64,000 nt of DNA, taken from the NCBI GenBank assembly GCA_022769125.1, contig JALEKN010000035.1, forward strand, positions 62,001 through 126,000. The letters are read 5' to 3'. Both the position numbers and the translations under genes were made by a program. Numbering within the stretch: the stretch's first letter is position 1; each line of letters starts with the position of its first letter. Under the pieces are notes generated by a model, which was not told where the DNA came from, searched no databases, and saw only the letters and a list, made by a program, of their open reading frames with translations. This DNA is from Agathobacter sp. (GTDB lineage: Bacteria; Bacillota; Clostridia; Lachnospirales; Lachnospiraceae). Positions 30,467 to 38,466 of the stretch are shown here, in pieces.

Positions 30467-30718
30467 ATGAAAGAGACAATCGCACATATTTTAGAGGTAG
30501 TTGTAGTAGTTATCGCATTATTTGCAGTAATTGCCATTATCACCATGATGACCAGAACAGGAACGCGGAATGAAAGTGGGGAGCTGGTCGGAGCTGGCGT
30601 GATTACGCAGCAGATCGATTCCACGATCGACAAGGTATTTGAAAAGACCAATGACGCGATCACAGGAACTGCACCAAATGAGGTGACCGGGGATAATGGT
30701 ACTTCTGATGGACAGTAG
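30467..30718 (+). CDS. 83-residue membrane-anchored protein, first gene of the Tad-like locus
   Basis: N-terminal MKETIAHILEVVVVVIALF gives one TM preceded by a glutamate, then a polar Thr/Asp/Gly-rich tail of about 50 residues that would face outside. The arrangement resembles a type IV (pseudo)pilin N-terminus, but no glycine cleavage site is seen. Start supported by ggaaagg upstream. It lies 11 bases before the CpaF-like ATPase gene. It is a candidate for the major small subunit of the system; the function is not established. Confidence 0.75.
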   Translation: MKETIAHILEVVVVVIALFAVIAIITMMTRTGTRNESGELVGAGVITQQIDSTIDKVFEKTNDAITGTAPNEVTGDNGTSDGQ

Positions 30719-30729
30719 AGGTACTGCTG

Positions 30730-31884
30730 ATGACCAACAGATGGAATTTGACCAGAGGGATATTTGGCCCCCTCTGGCCATATATTACGGATGATTCGGT
30801 TACGGACATTGATTGGGACGGTGATTCGCTGTGGGTAGAGTATGCAGGCGGTCGTAAGGAATGTGTATGTCCGGAAGAATTTGACGGCAGGTTTGTGGAC
30901 AACTTTACACAATATGTTGCCAATCATGTCGCAAGACCATTTAATCAGGTGGAAAATGTGCTTTCGGCAGAGACGGATACGCTTCGCATCACGGTTGTAC
31001 ATGAGTCGCTTGCAACGAGTGGGCGTTGTTTCTCCATCCGCAAGTCAATGCCTAAACTGAGATTTGGAGCATTGCAAGCCATTCAGGAGAACTATTGCCC
31101 GGAAGCCTTTATGCATTTTCTGGTAAATTGTGTCACGATACGATGTAACTTCGCTTTTTGCGGAGAGCCGGGGCATGGAAAGACAGAGTGTGCTAAATTT
31201 CTCTCAACATTTATTGCATCGGCAGATAAGGTCATAACGGTTGAGGATACGTTGGAATGGCATTATAAGAGTATTAATCCGGGAAAGAGAGCGGATGAAA
31301 TTAAGATAGATTCCGATGAGGAATATGCAAAGGCCATCAAAGTCGCTCTTCGTTTGAATCCAACATGGCTGATGCTGTCAGAGGCACGGTCGACGGAAGT
31401 TCAGTATCTGGTCGAGGGATGGAGTACCGGAGTACATGGGATGACGACACTTCATACCAGTGATGTGCGTAAGATACCGGATCGTGTGGTCAATATGATG
31501 GGACAGGGGATTGAGCCGGGACGTATGGTCAATAACATATACACACATCTGGATCTGGGAATATTGCTGGAGCGCACAACAGATGCAGATGGGATGACGA
31601 GGCGCCGGATTACGCAGGCTGCTATTTTCGAAAGGAGAGGTGAGGAAAATATATGTACAATGCTGATGGAGGACGGAATATTTCAACAATCACTAATTCC
31701 GGAATCTATTTTGTCCCGGATGAAGAAAGCGGGAATACCGGATTCGTGTAAGTCGCATCTTCTGGAGGAACGCTTCCGGCAGGAAAGAAAGGGCATATTT
31801 TATGGAATGGAGGAGCAGAAGAAATGGGAGACTACACCGGAACTTGTCAGAGCGGTTGCCGAAGAAGTAAGTGGAATATATTAA
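30730..31884 (+). CDS. CpaF/TadA-like type II/IV secretion ATPase
   Basis: A protein of 384 residues. The N-terminal domain (LWPYITDDSVTDIDWDGDSL) matches the start of CpaF-type ATPases; Walker A is the divergent GEPGHGKTE; an Asp box lies around VEDTLEWHY; Walker B is degenerate (LMLSEARST, instead of the usual GEVRG-type); the His box is GVHGMTTLHTSD. These hexameric ATPases power pilus or secretion assembly at the inner face of the membrane. Its C-terminal end overlaps the next gene by 61 bases if that starts at 31824. Family membership is firm; the exact subfamily is not. Confidence 0.9.
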   Translation: MTNRWNLTRGIFGPLWPYITDDSVTDIDWDGDSLWVEYAGGRKECVCPEEFDGRFVDNFTQYVANHVARPFNQVENVLSAETDTLRITVVHESLATSGRCFSIRKSMPKLRFGALQAIQENYCPEAFMHFLVNCVTIRCNFAFCGEPGHGKTECAKFLSTFIASADKVITVEDTLEWHYKSINPGKRADEIKIDSDEEYAKAIKVALRLNPTWLMLSEARSTEVQYLVEGWSTGVHGMTTLHTSDVRKIPDRVVNMMGQGIEPGRMVNNIYTHLDLGILLERTTDADGMTRRRITQAAIFERRGEENICTMLMEDGIFQQSLIPESILSRMKKAGIPDSCKSHLLEERFRQERKGIFYGMEEQKKWETTPELVRAVAEEVSGIY

Positions 31885-33227
31885 GGGAACATCAGATTAA
31901 GATGTGTGGTGGACAAAAATACCTGCTGCCTCTTTTACTTGGATTTAGCCTGCTCAATGCATGGCTGTTTGCGCTGAGAACTTTTTACATAGCATTACTG
32001 CTTTTTGGAACCATGGTGGCGGCCCATTTTTTAGGGCAGATATGCAGTTATGGAAAAAGCGAGCAACGGAAGTTCTCTGATGTGAATAGCTACATGCAGC
32101 AGTTTATGAGTGCAATGATATTGCACAGAAGAATCGCGGCAGCGTTAGAAGAGGTGTATCTTACGTTTCCGGATGGACTGATGCATGATACCTTGCAGCA
32201 GATGATATGGGTCATCCGAAGGGAAGAAGATCTTGTGCGCGCACAAAAAGAAGCGTTTCGTCACATGGAGGAGACGTATCCGGATGAACAGCTTCGGTTT
32301 ATCCATGATTTTGCGCTGCGCGTGGAAGCAAGAGGCGGAGATTTCAAGGCAGAGATGGAATTGTTATCGCGCATGAGGCAGCGTCATGAAAAGCGTATAG
32401 AGCACTGCCAAAGTAATATGAAGATAACGGCGTACACATCATCTGTGCTTTATGTGGTAATGATCTTTGTCTGTGTACTAGTTCAGAGAATGATGCCACA
32501 GCAGTTGTCTGTTTTATCGGCAAGCCTATCCCAGACAAGCGAAGTACTTCTTGTTCTTCTATTTTATCTCTTCTTATATCTTGTGGCGAATAATATGGCT
32601 AAGGGATGGATGCGGCAGGAAAAACAGATGGGCGATAAAAGAGCAAAGCAGTTATGTGCTTACATCGATAAGTGGCGTCCACAGGGGGAAAAAAGGGGAC
32701 CGGGAGCCGGCAGATGGATGATCTGGCATAGAGCTATTTATTGGATACGCTTTCGGATTGTCCGTAAGGAAATCTGCCATGCGGTTCCCAAATGGTTGTT
32801 TGATGTGTGCCTCCTTATGCAAAAATACAATATCACGGTTTCCATCACGGAGTCACTTCGGACGGCCCCTGCAATTTTAAAAAAAGAAATACAGAAGCTT
32901 TTGGAATCACTTCGAAGAGATCCATCGGACATAAGAGCGTATGCGCACTTCTGCGAGGAATACGAAATATCAAGTGTGACCCAGACAACAAGAATGCTCA
33001 TGGCAATACAAAATGGAGCGGCACTTGATACGCAGATCCAGATGCAGCAACTGATCGCGCATAATATGGATATGCTAGATGAGCTTGATGCAAGGGAAGC
33101 AACACTTCGCGATGCTGTAAATGTCAGATACAATATTTACCCTATGATACCGGGAGCAATTGTTATGGCCGGATATTTGTTCAGTATGGTCATGCGGATA
33201 TTTGCTACAATGTCAGCGCTTATTTAG
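31824..33227 (+). CDS. TadB/TadC-like (T2SSF-type) membrane platform protein
   Basis: A protein of up to 467 residues. Two N-terminal TMs (YLLPLLLGFSLLNAWLFAL and the next) are followed by a cytosolic helical domain with a T2SSF-like stretch (FIHDFALRVEARGGDFKAEME, RRHE-type basic helix), two more TMs at about 205-260, a second helical domain and a C-terminal TM pair. This is the layout of the Tad platform proteins. TTG/ATG choice: ATG 31824 has GGAGGAG eight bases upstream inside the ATPase gene; ATG 31902 lacks a good site. Only one platform gene is present, whereas Tad loci normally have tadB and tadC. Confidence 0.78.
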   Translation: MGDYTGTCQSGCRRSKWNILREHQIKMCGGQKYLLPLLLGFSLLNAWLFALRTFYIALLLFGTMVAAHFLGQICSYGKSEQRKFSDVNSYMQQFMSAMILHRRIAAALEEVYLTFPDGLMHDTLQQMIWVIRREEDLVRAQKEAFRHMEETYPDEQLRFIHDFALRVEARGGDFKAEMELLSRMRQRHEKRIEHCQSNMKITAYTSSVLYVVMIFVCVLVQRMMPQQLSVLSASLSQTSEVLLVLLFYLFLYLVANNMAKGWMRQEKQMGDKRAKQLCAYIDKWRPQGEKRGPGAGRWMIWHRAIYWIRFRIVRKEICHAVPKWLFDVCLLMQKYNITVSITESLRTAPAILKKEIQKLLESLRRDPSDIRAYAHFCEEYEISSVTQTTRMLMAIQNGAALDTQIQMQQLIAHNMDMLDELDAREATLRDAVNVRYNIYPMIPGAIVMAGYLFSMVMRIFATMSALI

Positions 33228-33237
33228 GGAGGAAGTA

Positions 33238-33579
33238 ATGGAGGCTATTTGGAAAGCAATACTAGGTGTTTTTATCAGTTCCATGATTATTTTTTCAGGT
33301 ATTGCCATACTGGGGGCAAATCATGCGGCCGCTCTGGCTGAAAGTTATCTGTATGCAGCTGCGAATGAAATCAGTGCATCAAATTTTGCAGAGCCTGTAA
33401 GACTGGAAAAAATAGCAGATGCGAGGGCGAGGAATTATTTATTATCCATACAGCTTGTCGGAGGGGAACAGGAACAGTCATTTTACACAAACTATGCAAT
33501 CCTCACCATGGAATATCCTTATGATATTCCGCTGATAGGGCTGCATAGGATACAGACAAAACAGTTGATCGTATATTAG
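33238..33579 (+). CDS. 113-residue pseudopilin-like anchored protein
   Basis: I start at 33238 (agggagg upstream); the 26 residues before it in the track overlap the previous gene. One N-terminal TM (AILGVFISSMIIFSGIAIL) precedes an alanine-rich helix (AALAESYLYAAANEI) and a beta-rich end (YAILTMEYPYDIPLIGLHRI). This resembles TadE/TadF-type minor pseudopilins in outline. No Pfam-level identity can be claimed by eye. Confidence 0.72.
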   Translation: MEAIWKAILGVFISSMIIFSGIAILGANHAAALAESYLYAAANEISASNFAEPVRLEKIADARARNYLLSIQLVGGEQEQSFYTNYAILTMEYPYDIPLIGLHRIQTKQLIVY

Positions 33580-33591
33580 GAGAAGGAATGT

Positions 33592-33699
33592 ATGAAAAAA
33601 TGGATGGAAATGATCGGCGAGATCGTATGGGAGGTTTTTACGTTCGGGGCTGCCTATCTCCTGCTTGGAGAATGGTATATGCGCCTGACATCTTTTTAA
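33592..33699 (+). CDS. 35-residue membrane micro-protein
   Basis: MKKWMEMIGEIVWEVFTFGA... ending RLTSF, below the track cut-off. It has one hydrophobic segment and aggagaagg upstream, sits 12 bases after the previous stop and is followed by its neighbour's aaggagg site. The alternative frame from ATG 33588 (75 residues) runs across the next start site and is less likely. Confidence 0.65.
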   Translation: MKKWMEMIGEIVWEVFTFGAAYLLLGEWYMRLTSF

Positions 33700-33708
33700 G
33701 GAGGAAGT

Positions 33709-33864
33709 ATGCAATATACGTTGGAAGAAATATTGGATTTGATAGGGGAAGCACTTGGTGCAATTTTTATTATCATCTTTTGTCAGGCGCTTCTTGTCGG
33801 CGATTTTCCATATAGCGTATCGAAGCTGGTAGGACTTGTGAGTTCACAGGTGCTGGGGGGATGA
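33709..33864 (+). CDS. 51-residue membrane micro-protein
   Basis: MQYTLEEILDLIGEALGAIF... ending SSQVLGG, below the track cut-off. It has an amphipathic start, one TM (GAIFIIIFCQALLV) and a short polar tail. The ribosome binding site aaggagg lies five bases before the ATG. It is embedded between other small anchored proteins of the Tad-like operon and has a similar N-terminal pattern. Confidence 0.72.
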   Translation: MQYTLEEILDLIGEALGAIFIIIFCQALLVGDFPYSVSKLVGLVSSQVLGG

Positions 33865-33865
33865 T

Positions 33866-34402
33866 TTGGAGAGAACAATACGATTGATATTGGAGATGGT
33901 CATAACAGGTATAGTTATCATTTTTCTACTGTCATATCTTTTCGGGGGAAGAAGTGGCGGGGAGAAGGGAATATGGAGCAGAATGCAGGCTGTTGAAGTC
34001 CCGGAAAACGACTGCCCGGATCTTCAGATATCAAAGACTGCCGCCAGGATTATTTCCGAAGAAATCCCGGCTGTCTGGCTGAAGGAGGAAAGCTGCTCAC
34101 CGAATAAAAGCTATCTCGTACAGGAACTGTTCGGCAATTCATTCCAAAAGAATGTATATCTGGAATTAGTAGAAGTATATCTGGAAAAAGAGCAGGTACT
34201 TGCAAGGGGAAATATACAAAGTCTTATGCAGGAAGAGAATGCGGCTGCTGCCTTGTACGAAGAAAAAAGTGGGACACTTCTGTTTACAAGGCAGGGAAAC
34301 TATCAGCTGGAACTTATTGTTGGAACGCAATATGGGAGGAAGCCATGTCGCAGAATCCGCGTGATGGTTCCGGTTATTTCCGGTGAAAAGTTAAAAGAAT
34401 AG
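33866..34402 (+). CDS. 178-residue anchored extracytoplasmic protein
   Basis: It probably starts at TTG 33866, one base after the previous stop, with gggggg upstream. N-terminal MERTIRLILEMVITGIVIIF is one TM; its ILE-plus-hydrophobic pattern recalls the first small protein of the locus. The rest is a soluble alpha/beta domain with a beta-rich end (RRIRVMVPVISG). No family is recognised. Confidence 0.68.
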   Translation: MERTIRLILEMVITGIVIIFLLSYLFGGRSGGEKGIWSRMQAVEVPENDCPDLQISKTAARIISEEIPAVWLKEESCSPNKSYLVQELFGNSFQKNVYLELVEVYLEKEQVLARGNIQSLMQEENAAAALYEEKSGTLLFTRQGNYQLELIVGTQYGRKPCRRIRVMVPVISGEKLKE

Positions 34403-34411
34403 GAGAGGCGT

Positions 34412-35026
34412 ATGCGAAATATTGTTATGGGGATTTGCTCGCTTGGTATTTTCTTTCTGGTATTAATGATCGGATTGACTATTTCAGGGAGGCAGAAGAG
34501 GGCATCTGAATTGGATACTGCACTTAATCTTGCCATGGAGCAGGCTCTCCAGATGCTTGTATATAATGATGATAGCGGCCCCAAAAGTGATGAAGAACTG
34601 TGTGCAGTATTTGAAAATTTGTTTCTTGCACAGCTTTCGGCGAATGCGTCATATCAGATAGAGGTACTTGATGTGAGTGCGCAGAGTGGAATTCTCAGTG
34701 TAAGGGTAACAGAAACATATGCTCATTTAAATGGGAGAACCGGGCACATATCTTTACAGAAAATGGCAGTATGCGATCAGGTGACACAAGAAGACCTGTA
34801 TGGAAAAAGAAATCTTACCTTCTATGTGGGGGAACAGATTTACCGCCAGTATGAATTGGATGCGGGAAGCGCTCTTACCGTTCCCAGAACGCCGTTTAAG
34901 GACAACGAAGTGTTTGCGGGCTGGCAGGATATGGAGAGCAAAGAAGCATATGCGCCGGAGGAACTAGGCAGGCTGATACTACAGGGGAATATGGAGTTTT
35001 ATGCGCTGTGGGAACCGATTGAGTGA
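34412..35026 (+). CDS. 204-residue anchored protein with a C-terminal InlB-like repeat
   Basis: One N-terminal TM (IVMGICSLGIFFLVLMIGLTI) is followed by a helical then beta-rich domain. The last 45 residues form a single Listeria-Bacteroides-type repeat (PFKDNEVFAGWQ ... FYALWEP). The repeat links this small protein to the two giant repeat proteins encoded next. GGAGAGG-like site upstream of ATG 34412; its end overlaps the upstream extension of the next frame in the track, but not the start I choose there. Confidence 0.72.
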   Translation: MRNIVMGICSLGIFFLVLMIGLTISGRQKRASELDTALNLAMEQALQMLVYNDDSGPKSDEELCAVFENLFLAQLSANASYQIEVLDVSAQSGILSVRVTETYAHLNGRTGHISLQKMAVCDQVTQEDLYGKRNLTFYVGEQIYRQYELDAGSALTVPRTPFKDNEVFAGWQDMESKEAYAPEELGRLILQGNMEFYALWEPIE

Positions 35027-35036
35027 AGGGGGATAT

Positions 35037-38000
35037 ATGAAACATAAGAAATTAATCATGGCAGTATTGATGTTTTTGTTTTGTGCGTTATGCATGATCG
35101 GATGGAGGGAGCACAAAACAATACAGGCTGCCATGACTGATAGTGGCATGGTGGACGGAATACCGGCCTATCGTTCTGCCTGTGCAGCTCCGGAAAATGT
35201 GCAGGCAGGAGGGTACAATGATGCGGTTACATATAACGACTATGTATGCAATGGGAGAACAAGCTCCTGGACGTTTAAAAATGGATATATTTTCTGGTCG
35301 ACCAGATCAAAGGCGGCTGAGGGGCAAAAGGCAACTCTTTATCGTTCTATCGGGTGGGATATTACATTTTCAGCCGATTTAAACGCAGATCAAAAAATTG
35401 ATTCCAATGAGCAGATGACAATTTCTGTGGCAAAGACAATTCAGGGAATCTATTATCCCAATATGAATTATTACTATATCAATTATCAACAGAAGGAAAC
35501 GGATGGGGTATTGTACAATTACAGTCTGTATGCAATGTCTTACGACCGGCTTCAGGAACTTGCAATGAATCACGAGGCGGATCAGTCAGGCGGAAAAAAT
35601 CCGATAACGACAGCCATATTCCGTTCAGAAAAGGTAACAATCTCAATTGATGCCATTATGACAACGGTAGAGCGTGATGCAAATGGAAATGAGAAAATAA
35701 ATGGGGCTATTTATGAGGAGAATGGGACAAGCCGGTCTGGCGTTGATCCTGATGCAACCGGAAATATCAAAACGCGCGGAAATGTTTATCATTGTAATAA
35801 CATAAACGACTATGAAATACTTCTCCGACAGTTTAATAAGGCAAGCCTTGAGACTTACAAAAATACCGGAACCGTATCCAATTACATGCTTACGCTGGAA
35901 TTCTATGCAGACAAGGAAGTGTATGGGGCAAGAGGGATAGACGGATGGTCTGTTCACCAGACAACGGGACAGATTTTCTATGAAGGAAAGCCCTACACGC
36001 AAAGTGTCTTCTTTTGGGAGGCCGCAAAAATCCCTGATCTGAAATCTAAGATTGAAGGGGAAGGATATCGTCTGACAGGGCAGTGGCGCTGTGCAGGGAG
36101 TGATTGTTATGTTAATGCGTCGGAAACATATCATACCTCTTATCTGGCTCAGCACGCGCAGTTTTCCAAGCAGACTGCGGATATTTATGAGGGGAGCGGA
36201 ATATTGCGTCTATACGCGGATTCTGCAGAATCATGGAGTGAAAACGAATATACAATAGAGTACTATTCTGTGACAGGAGAAAAGCAGCAGACCTTTCAGA
36301 AAATTGCTTCACAGATATGCCGTTACAGTCAGACATACCGCTATTATGGAGCCGGAAACACAGCGGCTCCTCGGATTGAAGGAGGGGAACTTTTATATTG
36401 GACCAGGGGATTAGAACCTGAATCGGAAATCGCCAGATGCGGTGCAAATTTCTCGGGAAAAGACTTTCCGGAGACAAAGAAGAAAACAGGAAATACAGTA
36501 CGGCTGTATGCAGTATGGGGTGTGCAGGTCTATGCAGTTACATGTAATGAAAATTGCGCGAAGGGAAAAGAAAGCAGACAGACCTTTTATGAAATCTATG
36601 GGATAGGATTCACAAAAAATAAGGAACTGGCGGATACAAAGACATCCACCAATCCATTTTATTGGGCGGAAAGCGAACAGTTGTGCCAATCAAACGAACT
36701 AGATATCCACGTACCGCAAAGTGATGGATATATATGGAATGGATTTTGGGATAAGCAGATGAAGCGGCAATATATTGCATCGGATGGAACCGCATTATTT
36801 GACTCAGCGCGGACGTTCGAGCGTGATACCGCAATATATGGGGATTGGAGAAAAAATTATACACTGACAATAATGTATAAACTGGGGGACAATGCTTTTG
36901 TCTCTAAGAACGATCACGGATATGGAATAGATGAGGCAGGATATCTTACGATAGATGGAAAGACAGTGACAGCCCGATATCTTGCTACGGATTCTGTAAA
37001 GGTGCTTGCAATTTTTGATTGTATTGAGAAAGAAGGGGGTGTAAGGTCTGACAGATGGCAGATTGCAGGGACAAAGGAGTCGGTACCGGAAAAGGGAACA
37101 TACATGGCAAGAACGCTCGCAAAGAAAGCCGGGGGGAATCTCAACAAGGAAGACGTAGCTGTTGTTCTTCAGCTTGCTTGGAGTGAATTTCAGTACTATG
37201 TGGATTACTATTTTATGAATAATTCAACAGGCAAATATGAAATAAAGGCATCACAGCTGTGCAGATACGGACAAACTTGCCGATTTTATTCAGAATTGCA
37301 GACACAGTCATTGCAGGTTCCGGATAACAAAGTTTTTAAGGGCTGGAGTAGAAAGAAGAACAGCCAAGATATTGACTATCCGGCAGAGGAATCCTTCTGT
37401 AATCTGGCGGAAGCAGAAAATCAGAGAGTGCAGCTATATGGGGTTTGGGAGGCACTTACCGGTGAGATTGTGTTAAGTGGCAATTGCCCTACAGATGCCC
37501 AAAATCCTGTAGAGATGGGAAGTACTTCCATCCGTTATGTGCTCGGAGAGGGATTCCTTACGGAAAAGGGTGGAAATTCAATAACGGATTCCTGCAGGAT
37601 TCGTGTTCCCTCATGTGAGGGATATGTGTTCACCGGATATTATGATGCACAAAATGGCGGGAAACAGATGGTGGATGCCACTGGAAATGTTACGGGAGAA
37701 GTGTCGGTTAAAGAGCGATATGGAACATTTTACGCAGGATGGCAGCAAAAAACATATCGTATGACCTGCTATGCGAACGGTGGAACATTTGAAAAATTGG
37801 TTGGGGAACCGGAGGAGACCATTAGCCGGGATGGGATTTTGTATGGGAATTTTCTTCCTGCAATGACCGCACCACACAGAGCAGGATATTCGTTTGCGGG
37901 ATACCGGCGAAAGGAAAGCAATGGAGAAGTTTGGTATAACCGTTATTTAAACTCTGGAAATCGGAGATATCTTATGTCTTCAGATGTAGATCTGTATGCG

Positions 38001-38453
38001 GTATGGGAGGATGATATCGCACCAAGTGGGACAATCCGGACCAATGGGGGAAGCAGCAGTAGCGCATGGTCGAATCGGAATGTACGGTTAAGCGTTCGTG
38101 GATGTGATGCGGGCAGTGGAGTTGTGAAGATGGAGCTTTTCTGCAAGAGATATTTTCAGAGTGGATATCAACTCATGAGGGTGTGGGAATCCGTTCCAAG
38201 AGCATCACTTGAGGGTTTTGTGGATGTCGATTTAAACGGAATCAGTAACTTCTACTGCGTGGTGTATGATGCTGCCGGGAATACCAATTATCGGATCATT
38301 GGAACAGATGCAGATTTCAGGGAAACCGTGGCTACAGTTTTATATATCGATAAGACTGCACCAAAGGTAACGCTCCCACAACTAGGGGAGATTCAGGCCG
38401 ATAGTGATTCGCTATCTGTGTCAGTATATGCATCGGACGATGTAATAGAATAA
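35037..38453 (+). CDS. Secreted InlB-repeat surface protein, 1139 residues
   Basis: A signal peptide (MKHKKLIMAVLMFLFCALCM) precedes a unique N-terminal domain up to about residue 380, then at least five divergent Listeria-Bacteroides/InlB B-type repeats, each with a G-[WYF] turn and ending LYAVW or a variant (for example VRLYAVWGVQVYAV, GTFYAGWQQKTYRM, VDLYAVWEDD). The C-terminus is an Ig-like domain (DIAPSGTIRTN ... DKTAPKVTLP). There is no LPXTG or hydrophobic C-terminal tail, so export and retention would need another route. The start at 35037 (gaaggggga upstream) is preferred over the track start. Confidence 0.82.
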   Translation: MKHKKLIMAVLMFLFCALCMIGWREHKTIQAAMTDSGMVDGIPAYRSACAAPENVQAGGYNDAVTYNDYVCNGRTSSWTFKNGYIFWSTRSKAAEGQKATLYRSIGWDITFSADLNADQKIDSNEQMTISVAKTIQGIYYPNMNYYYINYQQKETDGVLYNYSLYAMSYDRLQELAMNHEADQSGGKNPITTAIFRSEKVTISIDAIMTTVERDANGNEKINGAIYEENGTSRSGVDPDATGNIKTRGNVYHCNNINDYEILLRQFNKASLETYKNTGTVSNYMLTLEFYADKEVYGARGIDGWSVHQTTGQIFYEGKPYTQSVFFWEAAKIPDLKSKIEGEGYRLTGQWRCAGSDCYVNASETYHTSYLAQHAQFSKQTADIYEGSGILRLYADSAESWSENEYTIEYYSVTGEKQQTFQKIASQICRYSQTYRYYGAGNTAAPRIEGGELLYWTRGLEPESEIARCGANFSGKDFPETKKKTGNTVRLYAVWGVQVYAVTCNENCAKGKESRQTFYEIYGIGFTKNKELADTKTSTNPFYWAESEQLCQSNELDIHVPQSDGYIWNGFWDKQMKRQYIASDGTALFDSARTFERDTAIYGDWRKNYTLTIMYKLGDNAFVSKNDHGYGIDEAGYLTIDGKTVTARYLATDSVKVLAIFDCIEKEGGVRSDRWQIAGTKESVPEKGTYMARTLAKKAGGNLNKEDVAVVLQLAWSEFQYYVDYYFMNNSTGKYEIKASQLCRYGQTCRFYSELQTQSLQVPDNKVFKGWSRKKNSQDIDYPAEESFCNLAEAENQRVQLYGVWEALTGEIVLSGNCPTDAQNPVEMGSTSIRYVLGEGFLTEKGGNSITDSCRIRVPSCEGYVFTGYYDAQNGGKQMVDATGNVTGEVSVKERYGTFYAGWQQKTYRMTCYANGGTFEKLVGEPEETISRDGILYGNFLPAMTAPHRAGYSFAGYRRKESNGEVWYNRYLNSGNRRYLMSSDVDLYAVWEDDIAPSGTIRTNGGSSSSAWSNRNVRLSVRGCDAGSGVVKMELFCKRYFQSGYQLMRVWESVPRASLEGFVDVDLNGISNFYCVVYDAAGNTNYRIIGTDADFRETVATVLYIDKTAPKVTLPQLGEIQADSDSLSVSVYASDDVIE

Positions 38454-38466
38454 ACAGGGGAAAAGT

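Noticed and set aside
30250-30573. 107-residue plus-strand frame before the Tad-like operon
   Set aside because: It covers the best promoter, overlaps the first gene out of frame and has no ribosome binding site.
33588-33815. 75-residue frame in the Tad-like locus
   Set aside because: Two smaller frames (33592-33699 and 33709-33864), each with its own ribosome binding site and a TM, explain the region better.
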